Part shown: positions 33,116 to 41,385 of the stretch, piece after piece
How the letters are laid out: each line of letters opens with the position of its first letter
Numbering within the stretch: the first letter of the stretch is position 1
From: Candidatus Pullibacteroides excrementavium
GTDB lineage: Bacteria > Bacteroidota > Bacteroidia > Bacteroidales > P3
Direction: 5' to 3'
Assembly: GCA_017694335.1 (NCBI GenBank)
Contig: JADIMZ010000037.1
Location: forward strand, 1-41,385
DNA length: 41,385 bases
Made by a program: the position numbers and the translations under genes
The notes under the pieces: model-generated
Told to the model about the DNA's origin: nothing
Seen by the model: only the letters and a program-made list of their open reading frames with translations
Databases searched by the model: none

Positions 33116-36100
33116 ATGAAAAAACATTACCTATCGACCTTGTTGCTGGGGCTGTTGATTCCATTTTTGGCAATAGCGCAGCAATCCCCTTTTCAAGCCA
33201 CCTCTGGAGGGAAAGTAATTAAGATGCAAGACGGCAAGACTGTTTTGCAGAAAGACGCTTCCAAGCTTAAAACGGCGGCTTCTTTGCAGTCTTCCGATGC
33301 GGGCGTTCAGAATTGGACTCTTCGCGGAGGAAGCCAAGTCCAGTCTTTAGACAAAACGAAAATCTCCCAACGCAAGTCGGCCGTTTCGCCTCGCGAAGAA
33401 AAATGGAACGCGCCGGGCAAGCTTTTCTTGCGCGAGTATGCCTCTTTGCAGGAGAACCCGATGGCCAAATCAAACCAGAAACGGCAGTATCTGGAAGACA
33501 ATTTTGGATTGTGCCGCATGGGGTCTCGCTTAACCAAAGGGCAAGGCGATTATGTGCCCGTCTTGCTGCAATTCACTGACCCGTCTGCCGTGCGGGAAGC
33601 CGAGGCTCTGGGTTTTATACCCCAGACCGTTCTGAGCGAGTCCTGCACGGGCTTCTTCCCCCTTTCAGCCGTGGATGAAATTTCCGCAATAGAAAGCATC
33701 AAAAGAATCAATGTTTATGGAAAGGCGCATAAGAACAACGATTTGAGCCGGGAAGCGAGCCATGTGACAGAGGTGCAGGCAGATTATGCCGCCAGCGGGC
33801 TTTCGCAAGCTTATGACGGGGACGGGGTCGTGGTCGGCATCATCGACATAGGTTTCGATTATACCCATCCTACGTTTTTTGCCGATCCTTCCAACGATGC
33901 CACTTATCGGGTAAGCCGGGTATGGGACCAGATGGCCTCGTCCGGCACGGCTCCCGAAGGTTATGCTTACGGGGCGGAATGGACGTCAACCGAAGATATT
34001 CTGGCCCAGGGTCACGACCAGCACGAGGGAGAGCATCATGGAACCCATGTGGCCGGGACCGCTGCCGGTTCGGGTGCCGGAACGCAATACCAGGGCATGG
34101 CTCCGGGTTCGGAGCTCGTTTTGGTTTCCACCACGATGGCTTTTACCGATATATTGGATGGGATTCAATACATCCAAAGTTATGCGGCTTCGGTGAACAA
34201 GCCCTCGGTCATCAATATGAGCATCGGAACAGATATCGGGCCGCACACCGGTACTACCGCCTTGGATTTGGCTTACAGCGAACTGGCCTCGCCGGGGAAT
34301 CTCTTGGTAGCCAGCGCGGGGAATGCGGGCAGTTCCATGATTCATGCCGGTTCGGCCATCGCTGCCAATGCCAGCACGGGTTTTTACGGTTTTTCCATTA
34401 CCGATCCGAGCCAGCCGGCCATCATGGACCTGTATGATTACGAGAATGGGTCTCTCCTCCAGATTTCCTTGGTTAACATGAACACAGGGTATATAGAAGG
34501 CAATGTGGCCTATTACATGGTGGATGGTTACAATGAAGAGCAGCAGATTCTGTATTACAACAACGAACCATTGCTTACCGTGACCGGGTCTTTGGCCTAT
34601 GACGAGGGCTTCACGGAGTTGTTCGTGCAGATGCAGCTTAACCAGGACATGCCCGAGGGATACTGTTTTGCCGCTAACTTCTATTCATTGTACCAAGAAA
34701 CCGCTACCCATTTTCACACATGGCTGCAAAATGCCGAATTTTCCGATTTCGGGCAGCCGTATTTCCTGGCTGGCGATAGCGATTATACGCATAGCGGGTA
34801 TCTGGCTTCGGCGGAGAAGGTGCTTTCGGTGGCGGCCTATACCACGCGTCCGGACTGGACCGATATAGATGGGGGTACATGGCATTATCCGGATGAAACC
34901 GAAGGCCAGATTTGCAGCTTCTCCAGCCGTGGGCCTTTGGCAAGCAGCATTTCCAAGCCGGATATCGCAGCACCCGGTTCGGCCATTGTCAGCGCCGGGA
35001 ACAGTTACAGTCCGTTGAGTATTTCCGAGAAAGTGGCCGAGACGTCTCGTAACGGAAAGGATTATCCTTGGATGGTGATGCAAGGCACTTCGATGGCCTC
35101 TCCGGCCATGACGGGCATCGTGGCCTTGTTATTGCAGAAAGACAAGGATTTGGATTTCTACGAATTGAAGAACCTGCTGCAAAGCACGGCGGGCAAAGAC
35201 CAGTATGTGAATCAAGGCGGTGTGACTCGTTGGGGCGCAGGCAAGGTGGATGCCTTGGCGGCCTTGCAGGAGATGGAAGGCGGCAGCGGTTACGAGGATT
35301 ACTATGCCAATGTCCGCGGTTTGAGCGGTTTTGAACTCAAGACAGCCTTGCATGAATTGATAGACTTCCATACGGTTTTGACTTACGGTCAGGTACGGGA
35401 GGAGATGGAAAACATCGACGCCCGTGCGGACGGGATCGGGGTATGGGATATGTATTCCTCGGCTTCCACCGGCTGGAACTGGGGTGCGACAGCGACTTCC
35501 GAAGGCGAAGGCATCAACCGGGAACACAGTTTCCCGAAAAGCTGGTTCGGCGGGGATGTCAGCCCGATGTACACCGATTTGTTCCATCTGTATCCTACCG
35601 ACATCCATGTGAACTCCATGCGGGGCAATATGCCGTTCGGGGAGGTCTATGAACCCACTTGGGAAGGTACTATCAGCCAGGTAGGGAGCAGTGCCTCGGT
35701 AGGTTATAATCACGAGGTATTCGAGCCGGCGGATGAGTACAAAGGAGACTTTGCCCGGACTTATTTCTATATGGTGACCCGTTACGAAAACCTGATAGCC
35801 GACTGGATGACGCCGGTCTTGGACGGGAGCACCGATTACGGCTTGGGGCAATGGGCCATCGAGCTTTTGCTGGAGTGGCACGAACAAGACCCGGTAAGCG
35901 AGAAGGAGATAGCCCGCAACGAGGCCATTTTCGGCTTGCAAGGTAACAGGAATCCTTTTATCGACAATCCGCAGTGGGTGGAAGAAATCTGGGGGCAGCC
36001 AAAGACGATGGTGCAGGCCACGGATCTGATGATTACCGAATATGTGAGCGGCCTGCGTTACGATATGCCGCAGCGGGCCATTGAAATCTACAACGGGACA

Positions 36101-39100
36101 GGCCAGGCGGTCAACTTGGCGGAATATTCGTTGCGTTTCGAGACCGATGGCGCGGGCGGCTTCAGTCAGTCCTTGCCTTTGCATGGTTTCGTGATGCCGT
36201 ATTCCTGCTTCGTGGTGGCCAATGACGCTTCCGAAGACGGGACGCTGCTCTTTGCCGACCAGTTCGACCAGGAACTGATGCGTTTCAACGGCAACGATGC
36301 GGTGGCCTTGTTCCGGGGCGAGGAGATGATCGATGTGGTGGGCGAAGCCGGCTTTAGCGGCAATTGGGGACGTGATCAGGTGCTGCGCCGGGTCGCCACC
36401 GTTACATCCCCGTCCACAACCTATCAGGCGGAGCAATGGTGGAGCCGCAACGACGAACTGACAGGAGACTTTGGCCGTCATGGCGGAAGTTCTTGGAATC
36501 CATCCACTTTGGTAAGCGCTGAGGCGCAGGCGGCTTCGGAAATCCTTGTCACTTATACCAAGAACTTGGACGGCTTCCAGACCGTTTCGAGGGAGGAATT
36601 CTATTTGACGGAATACGATAACGAGTCGAATGTGATAGGCGTTCAATACTGCATGATAGAGGGGAACACGCTTTCGTTGACCTTGCAACAGGAAATGGAA
36701 GCCGGGAAGTCTTATATCCTGAATATCGGGAGTATGAGGGATCAATGGGGGCTTTCCACCGGCGGTTATACCTCTCTTGTCATCTGGGAGGGCCATGAAC
36801 CCGGTTATTGCGAGAATATTGCCGAACTGCGCCAACAGCTTGCCGACGGCTCAACCGAATACACTTTGGGCAGCGATGCCGTGGTGACGGCCATCGGATC
36901 GCAGCGCAACCAGATGTGGATAGAAGATATGTCGGGCAGAGGAATCCTGATTGACGACCCGAACAACCTGATTTCCGAGGATTTCATGTTAGGCGACAAT
37001 ATCAGAGGACTGAAAGGGACCTTGTCGGATTATTACGGGGCTTTGCAGTTCACGCCGGTGCAGGATGCCGAGCGGATCTATGCCGGTTTGAGCGTGCTTC
37101 CTGCCGAGCTTCTGCCGAGCGATGGCTTCGGTAACGAGACATTGAAGCCTTTGGAAGGAAGCCTTGTGACTGTGCCCGGCTGCGTTTTCGATGCCCAGTA
37201 CCAAGGGCAGGCGTTTGCCGATGGGTCTTATTACACCGCCGATTGCCAGGGGCAGGATGTCTATGTGCGGGTGCATATTTATTACACGGACTTGACCGGC
37301 TCGACAATTCCGAGCGAGGAAGTGCGGATTACCGGCGTGGTAGTGGCGCGTGACTACAATTATTACATTTCCCCGCGCTTCGCCGCAGACATAGCGGTGA
37401 AGCAGGTCGTTCCTTGCGAGGATTTGAGCAGCTTGCTGGAACAGGCTCCGGATGGCTATACCGAGTACGCGCTGGCTTCCGAAAGGAATATTGTCACGGC
37501 AGCAGACCCGCAGCAGACCCGTTTCTGGATACAGAACGGCGAAGCCAGCATCATGGTGGATTACCCGGAAGGCTTGCTGGGCGAGACCTACCAAATCGGC
37601 GATGTCCTGAGCGGCTTGCAAGGGACGTTGCGAGACAAAGGAAACGGCTTGTTGGCCTATACCTTGACCAAAGAACCGCTTCCTACTGGCGGGACTTTGG
37701 ATCCGGCTTGGATACCGGTAAGTGTACGGGAGACTTCGTTGGCCCAGTATCCTTCGGCCTATGTGCTCTGCCAGGACAATCTCCGTTTCTGGGAAACGGG
37801 TGTCTTTGAGGGAGATAGTGTATATACATTATTGGACTATGAGAATTATGGCTTTTATATGAAGCTGGATATCCACGGCACTGACTTGGTAGGCCAGCCC
37901 ATCCCGGCAGGACCGGTCAATGTGGGCGGTATCGTGGTCATGGACGAGGAAGGCAATTATTATCTGGCGCCGCGTTCGATGGCGGATATCAAGGAAGCCG
38001 AGAAGGAGCGTATCCGGGCGAGGTTGGTGTACAATTCGATCAACGCAACTCCGATAGCTCAGGAGAATCTCCGGGTCAGGATGAGTTTCTGGGATCCGTT
38101 CATGTCGGAATTGTCGAGCCAGGAATACCGTACCGATAAAAACGGGACGTTTGTGTTCGAGGCTTACGCAGGGGTCACGTTCTCCGGCCGCGTGGAAGCT
38201 ACGGAAAACTATTTTTCCAACGGCCTCACGCCGAATCCTGAAGTGGTGCAATCCGGGCAAGAGGAATTTCTGATGTACCTGCTCACGCCCACGGAAGTGC
38301 AGGATATGGAGCGGCCCGAAGTAGCGATAGAAGGGACTAACGTGCGGTTGACTCCGGGCGAAGTAAAAATGCAAGCCAATCTGAACTATGCCTATTCTCT
38401 CACAGCGGGCGCATGGGGTTTGGGTTCTCCGATAGGGCTTCATTATACGCCCGAGGATTTGGCTTTCATGAATTTTGCAGAAGGGGATACCTTGCAGACG
38501 GTTTCGTTCGAAACCTATGTGCAGAATACGCCGATTACCTATCGATTGAGTTTGTATGCCGATGCTTACCGTTCGGAGTTGTTGCTAGACACCACGGGCG
38601 TTGTGGAGAAGAGTTCGGAATCCAATTTTGTTACGACGGATATTGCTTACAATCAGCCTTTGGATGTCAACAAAGACTTTTGGGTCGTGCTTGAATATTA
38701 TTATTCCGATGGAGAGTTTCCGTACCTTCTTCATTCAGCGCCGCCTTTCCGGGGTAAGAACGATTTGGGCATTATGAACCGGGAGGACCCGAGCTATGAT
38801 TTTTCCTGGACTGAAGTCGGGGTGGGTGCATATGGATTCTATCCCTCTTTGACATTTTCTCATCGAGGGAAACTGCCTTCGATGTATTATTTCGAAACTT
38901 ATCCTCAAAGTGCGGACGGGTCGGTATCGGGCACGAGAGTGCAGTTCAGCTCGGATTCTTCCAATGTGCTTTACGATTATTGGCAGGGACTCGAACCGGG
39001 AGAGTACTATTTTGTGCTGGAGGCTCGCAATCCCAATCAAGATTATTTCCCTCTGGATACAGTTCATTCCGAGGTGCTTGCAAAGGAAGAACCGGTCAAG

Positions 39101-41385
39101 GAACATATTTTGAGCATCCAGCAGAATGCAGGTGGCGAAGTTAAGGTGTATATATCTTATCCTGATATGGAGATAGGAAGTGGTAATTCTTATCGCCATG
39201 GGAGTTCTTTTATCTTGGAAGCTGTTCCTGAGCCTGGCTATCGTCTGGTGTCATGGATGGATGGCCGGACAGAGCCTTTGCGCGAAATGGACTTGACAGA
39301 CGATATCACCGTGTCGGCCACTTTCGAGGAAATCCCGACCTACCTGCTTACGATCCAGTCTTCCACGGGCGGTTCGGTGAATGCGATGGATTCCGAGACC
39401 GAAGAAATTCTGCAATCGGGGCAGCGGTACACGGAAAGGTATGTTACGCTGACAGCCGTGCCGGATCAAGGCTATATGCTGAAAGGCTGGTCGTTCATGG
39501 ATGAACCGGAACGTTCGGTATTGATGTATCTGGACAGGGATACCGTCGTCTATGCGGAATTTGTGGAACAGCCGGTAACGGTAGAATATGCAAGCGTGAA
39601 TTTATTTCAGAATCAGGGCGGTACATTGTTGGTGAACTGCGATGGGAACCCGGTTGCAGATGGTGCCGAATTGCCGGTGGGCAGCACCTTGGAATTGATA
39701 GCGGCAGCGGATCCTACTTACGCGGCGGATACTTGGTGGGATGGCAAGGCTGTGACCAGCACGAGACGTTCCATGCTTTTGGAAGACGATGTGACCCTTT
39801 CCGTTTCCTTCAAGCGGGTGGAAGTCGTTGTCGATATCTTGTCCGCGAAGGGCGGTAATATCCAGGTGCTGCATGAGGGATCCTCGGTGGTTTCGGGCAG
39901 CACGGTTCCTGTGGGGGCTGAATTGTCTTTGACCGCCTTGGCATCGGACGGTTATGAATTTACGGAATGGTGGGACGGCGAAACAACTCCGGAACGGACG
40001 TTGACTGTAGGCGAGGAAGATGTGGAGATTTCGGCCACCTTTGCCAAAATCATGTACCAGCTTACGATAGTCGAAAGCGAAGAAGGCAAGATAGAGGTGG
40101 TAGACTACATGAAAAATATCGTTTATTCCAATGGGGATGAGGTGGAACCCGGCACGATTCTTTATATGTTGGCGACGGCGAACGAAGGCTATTTCTTCGT
40201 CTCCTGGTGGGATGGAAGCCAAGAGAACCCGAGGCTATTCCCGGTGGATGGCGATTTGACAATCTCGGCTACGTTCCGTGCGATGAATGAATATGCCATA
40301 ACGATTAACCAGACAGAAGGCGGCACAGTGCGCGTGTACGAGGCCGCTACCGGCAGCGAGGTTCAGAGCGGAGCCAAGTATCCGGAAGGCACCCTGTTTA
40401 ATATGGCTGCTGAACCGGCTGATAATTACGTGTTTGTAGAATGGTGGGACGGGGATGGCTCGCAGAATCGTTATGATTTTGAATTGACATCCGATGTGGA
40501 CGTGTCTGCCGAATTTGTGAAGGAAGCCGATCCGATAGAAACCTATATAGTGACTATCGAAGAACCGCTTAATGGTTCGATTGTCGTTATGAATGGCGAA
40601 CAGGAAGTCGTTTCCGGGGAATCTCTGCCAGCCAATACGGTTCTGGACTTGCAGGCCGTGGCTGAACCCGGATACGTGTTCTCGCAATGGTGGGATGGCA
40701 ATGCCAATGCGGAACGGCGGATTTCTTTGACGGGGGACTTGACCATCAAGGCGGAATTCGTGGAAGAAATTCCTGAATACTTGCTCACGATTTACCAGCC
40801 TGAAGGCGGTAAGATTTCGGCCAGTTTGGAGGGAGAAGACATACCTACAGGAAGTTATGTTCCGGAAGGAAGCGTGTTGGATTTGAAGGCGGAAGCAGAA
40901 ACCGGATACCGTTTCTTGGAATGGTGGGATGGTAATACGGAAGCTGAACGGACGTTGGAGATGACCAAGAATACGATTGTCAGAGCCACTTTCGAAAAGG
41001 CGGAAGAACCCGAGCCGGACTTGTACGTGTTGACGATAACGCAGCCGGAGAACGGTACGATAACGGTGACGATGGCTGGCGAGGTGGTGGAATCGGGCGC
41101 GGAACTGGAAGCCGGTGTGGAACTGAGTCTGAGCGCGGTGGCTGACGAGGGATACAAGTTCGTTTCCTGGTGGGACGGCAACACCGAAGCCGAGCGGACA
41201 TACACGATGCCGGCCGAAGCGGTGACGGTCAGCGCGACCTTCGAAGCGGAAGAAGAACCCCAGCCGGACCTGTACGTGCTGACGATAACGCAGCCGGAAA
41301 ACGGTACGATAACGGTGACGATGGCTGGCGAGGTGGTGGAATCGGGCGCGGAACTGGAAGCCGGTGTGGAACTGAGTCTGAGCGC
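33116..41385 (+). CDS. Giant secreted subtilase-endonuclease I multidomain protein (runs off the window)
   Basis: From the ATG at 33116 the frame is open to the window edge (2756 codons). Order: signal peptide (MKKHYLSTLLLGLLIPFLAIA); propeptide-like region; S8 protease with D244 (GIIDIG), H308 (HHGTHVAGT), oxyanion N403 and S659 (GTSMASP), with a large insert between N403 and S659; endonuclease I domain at about 726-962 with H804 in NREHSFPKSW and TDLFHLYPTDIHVN. Then come a lamin-tail-like domain (about 966-1105), an SbsA-like Ig segment (about 1120-1220), two OB-like domains of DUF5689 character, uncharacterised beta-rich regions, and InlB-type B-repeats from residue 1999. The C-terminus, where a type IX sorting domain would be expected, lies outside. 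It probably degrades protein and nucleic acid outside the cell; that role is inferred. Confidence 0.88.
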   Translation, partial: MKKHYLSTLLLGLLIPFLAIAQQSPFQATSGGKVIKMQDGKTVLQKDASKLKTAASLQSSDAGVQNWTLRGGSQVQSLDKTKISQRKSAVSPREEKWNAPGKLFLREYASLQENPMAKSNQKRQYLEDNFGLCRMGSRLTKGQGDYVPVLLQFTDPSAVREAEALGFIPQTVLSESCTGFFPLSAVDEISAIESIKRINVYGKAHKNNDLSREASHVTEVQADYAASGLSQAYDGDGVVVGIIDIGFDYTHPTFFADPSNDATYRVSRVWDQMASSGTAPEGYAYGAEWTSTEDILAQGHDQHEGEHHGTHVAGTAAGSGAGTQYQGMAPGSELVLVSTTMAFTDILDGIQYIQSYAASVNKPSVINMSIGTDIGPHTGTTALDLAYSELASPGNLLVASAGNAGSSMIHAGSAIAANASTGFYGFSITDPSQPAIMDLYDYENGSLLQISLVNMNTGYIEGNVAYYMVDGYNEEQQILYYNNEPLLTVTGSLAYDEGFTELFVQMQLNQDMPEGYCFAANFYSLYQETATHFHTWLQNAEFSDFGQPYFLAGDSDYTHSGYLASAEKVLSVAAYTTRPDWTDIDGGTWHYPDETEGQICSFSSRGPLASSISKPDIAAPGSAIVSAGNSYSPLSISEKVAETSRNGKDYPWMVMQGTSMASPAMTGIVALLLQKDKDLDFYELKNLLQSTAGKDQYVNQGGVTRWGAGKVDALAALQEMEGGSGYEDYYANVRGLSGFELKTALHELIDFHTVLTYGQVREEMENIDARADGIGVWDMYSSASTGWNWGATATSEGEGINREHSFPKSWFGGDVSPMYTDLFHLYPTDIHVNSMRGNMPFGEVYEPTWEGTISQVGSSASVGYNHEVFEPADEYKGDFARTYFYMVTRYENLIADWMTPVLDGSTDYGLGQWAIELLLEWHEQDPVSEKEIARNEAIFGLQGNRNPFIDNPQWVEEIWGQPKTMVQATDLMITEYVSGLRYDMPQRAIEIYNGTGQAVNLAEYSLRFETDGAGGFSQSLPLHGFVMPYSCFVVANDASEDGTLLFADQFDQELMRFNGNDAVALFRGEEMIDVVGEAGFSGNWGRDQVLRRVATVTSPSTTYQAEQWWSRNDELTGDFGRHGGSSWNPSTLVSAEAQAASEILVTYTKNLDGFQTVSREEFYLTEYDNESNVIGVQYCMIEGNTLSLTLQQEMEAGKSYILNIGSMRDQWGLSTGGYTSLVIWEGHEPGYCENIAELRQQLADGSTEYTLGSDAVVTAIGSQRNQMWIEDMSGRGILIDDPNNLISEDFMLGDNIRGLKGTLSDYYGALQFTPVQDAERIYAGLSVLPAELLPSDGFGNETLKPLEGSLVTVPGCVFDAQYQGQAFADGSYYTADCQGQDVYVRVHIYYTDLTGSTIPSEEVRITGVVVARDYNYYISPRFAADIAVKQVVPCEDLSSLLEQAPDGYTEYALASERNIVTAADPQQTRFWIQNGEASIMVDYPEGLLGETYQIGDVLSGLQGTLRDKGNGLLAYTLTKEPLPTGGTLDPAWIPVSVRETSLAQYPSAYVLCQDNLRFWETGVFEGDSVYTLLDYENYGFYMKLDIHGTDLVGQPIPAGPVNVGGIVVMDEEGNYYLAPRSMADIKEAEKERIRARLVYNSINATPIAQENLRVRMSFWDPFMSELSSQEYRTDKNGTFVFEAYAGVTFSGRVEATENYFSNGLTPNPEVVQSGQEEFLMYLLTPTEVQDMERPEVAIEGTNVRLTPGEVKMQANLNYAYSLTAGAWGLGSPIGLHYTPEDLAFMNFAEGDTLQTVSFETYVQNTPITYRLSLYADAYRSELLLDTTGVVEKSSESNFVTTDIAYNQPLDVNKDFWVVLEYYYSDGEFPYLLHSAPPFRGKNDLGIMNREDPSYDFSWTEVGVGAYGFYPSLTFSHRGKLPSMYYFETYPQSADGSVSGTRVQFSSDSSNVLYDYWQGLEPGEYYFVLEARNPNQDYFPLDTVHSEVLAKEEPVKEHILSIQQNAGGEVKVYISYPDMEIGSGNSYRHGSSFILEAVPEPGYRLVSWMDGRTEPLREMDLTDDITVSATFEEIPTYLLTIQSSTGGSVNAMDSETEEILQSGQRYTERYVTLTAVPDQGYMLKGWSFMDEPERSVLMYLDRDTVVYAEFVEQPVTVEYASVNLFQNQGGTLLVNCDGNPVADGAELPVGSTLELIAAADPTYAADTWWDGKAVTSTRRSMLLEDDVTLSVSFKRVEVVVDILSAKGGNIQVLHEGSSVVSGSTVPVGAELSLTALASDGYEFTEWWDGETTPERTLTVGEEDVEISATFAKIMYQLTIVESEEGKIEVVDYMKNIVYSNGDEVEPGTILYMLATANEGYFFVSWWDGSQENPRLFPVDGDLTISATFRAMNEYAITINQTEGGTVRVYEAATGSEVQSGAKYPEGTLFNMAAEPADNYVFVEWWDGDGSQNRYDFELTSDVDVSAEFVKEADPIETYIVTIEEPLNGSIVVMNGEQEVVSGESLPANTVLDLQAVAEPGYVFSQWWDGNANAERRISLTGDLTIKAEFVEEIPEYLLTIYQPEGGKISASLEGEDIPTGSYVPEGSVLDLKAEAETGYRFLEWWDGNTEAERTLEMTKNTIVRATFEKAEEPEPDLYVLTITQPENGTITVTMAGEVVESGAELEAGVELSLSAVADEGYKFVSWWDGNTEAERTYTMPAEAVTVSATFEAEEEPQPDLYVLTITQPENGTITVTMAGEVVESGAELEAGVELSLS
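39110..41385 (+). repeat. Array of InlB-type B-repeats in the giant protein
   Basis: Ten units of about 76-83 codons begin near 39110, 39344, 39590, 39824, 40058, 40295, 40547, 40781, 41027 and 41276; the last is cut by the window. Each opens with a strand such as VLTI, then a GG or NG turn, then E-x-G-Y and, from unit 3 on, a conserved WWDG, ending in ATFE. They match the divergent InlB B-repeat (beta-grasp) type, which usually serves as a stalk or spacer on surface proteins. Confidence 0.85.
41027..41385 (+). repeat. Near-identical 249-nt tandem repeat
   Basis: Units 9 and 10 of the array are spaced by exactly 249 nt (83 codons). Over the roughly 110 nt of unit 10 that are visible they differ at only two positions (T/C near 41030 and G/A in the CCGGAGAAC/CCGGAAAAC stretch). 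Earlier units differ much more, so this pair is recent. Confidence 0.9.

Noticed and set aside
35129..36835. A 568-codon open frame on the minus strand inside the giant gene
   Set aside because: It is antisense to the endonuclease and lamin-tail region, whose plus-strand reading has clear family motifs. The minus-strand product has none and reflects GC-rich codon bias.
1..41385. CRISPR array, tRNA or rRNA genes
   Set aside because: No regularly spaced short direct repeats, cloverleaf-like segments or rRNA-like sequence were seen in any intergenic region.

Overview
The window comes from a Bacteroidota genome, most likely a member of the Bacteroidales (species not resolved). The evidence is the short 288-residue primary sigma factor, repeated matches to the Bacteroidota promoter form (TTTG or TTG, about 19-20 nt, TAnnTTTG), a methionyl-tRNA synthetase with a fused C-terminal tRNA-binding domain, both PD-(D/E)XK families that are abundant in this phylum, a CusA-type pump fused to its outer-membrane channel, and a very large secreted multidomain protein of the kind usually exported by type IX secretion. 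No rRNA, tRNA or CRISPR array was seen.

Layout. (1) 1-8853 is mostly housekeeping: the 5' part of a purine nucleoside phosphorylase gene, gltX, a GNAT acetyltransferase, dapF and a serine beta-lactamase-fold protein, all on the minus strand; then metG and mltG on the plus strand after a divergent promoter region. (2) 8930-10522 encodes an AAA-ATPase-like/PD-(D/E)XK protein. (3) 10700-22110 is a surface-glycan locus: an acyltransferase, a GT42/DUF115-like protein and a Wzx-type flippase in AT-rich DNA, then a separate promoter and a nine-gene run that contains all six steps from UDP-GlcNAc to CMP-pseudaminic acid (PseB, PseC, PseH, PseG, PseI and a SpsF-type cytidylyltransferase in the PseF role), plus an aldo/keto reductase, an SDR and a GT2 glycosyltransferase. 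(4) 22111-24530 is a decayed edge: a frameshifted glycosyltransferase pseudogene, an Rpn-type PD-(D/E)XK gene and a small remnant of a second Rpn copy. (5) 24561-25427 is rpoD, minus strand. (6) 25682-32683 is a metal-efflux locus: a small His-rich exported protein, a His-rich lipoprotein adaptor, and an RND pump fused in frame to a TolC-family domain. (7) From 33116 to the end of the window, one open frame of at least 2756 codons encodes a secreted subtilase with an embedded endonuclease I domain, a lamin-tail-like domain, OB-like domains and at least ten InlB-type B-repeats. It continues past the window.

The glycan locus sits between the housekeeping genes mltG and rpoD, with a PD-(D/E)XK nuclease gene on each side and debris on the right, which fits an exchangeable island. 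The most unusual object is the protease-nuclease giant. Its S8 triad (D244, H308, S659) and the His of its endonuclease I motif (H804) lie in one uninterrupted frame. A dispersed extragenic repeat (three copies, one carrying the pse promoter) and an inverted-repeat element inside the efflux operon are further structures that gene calls do not explain.
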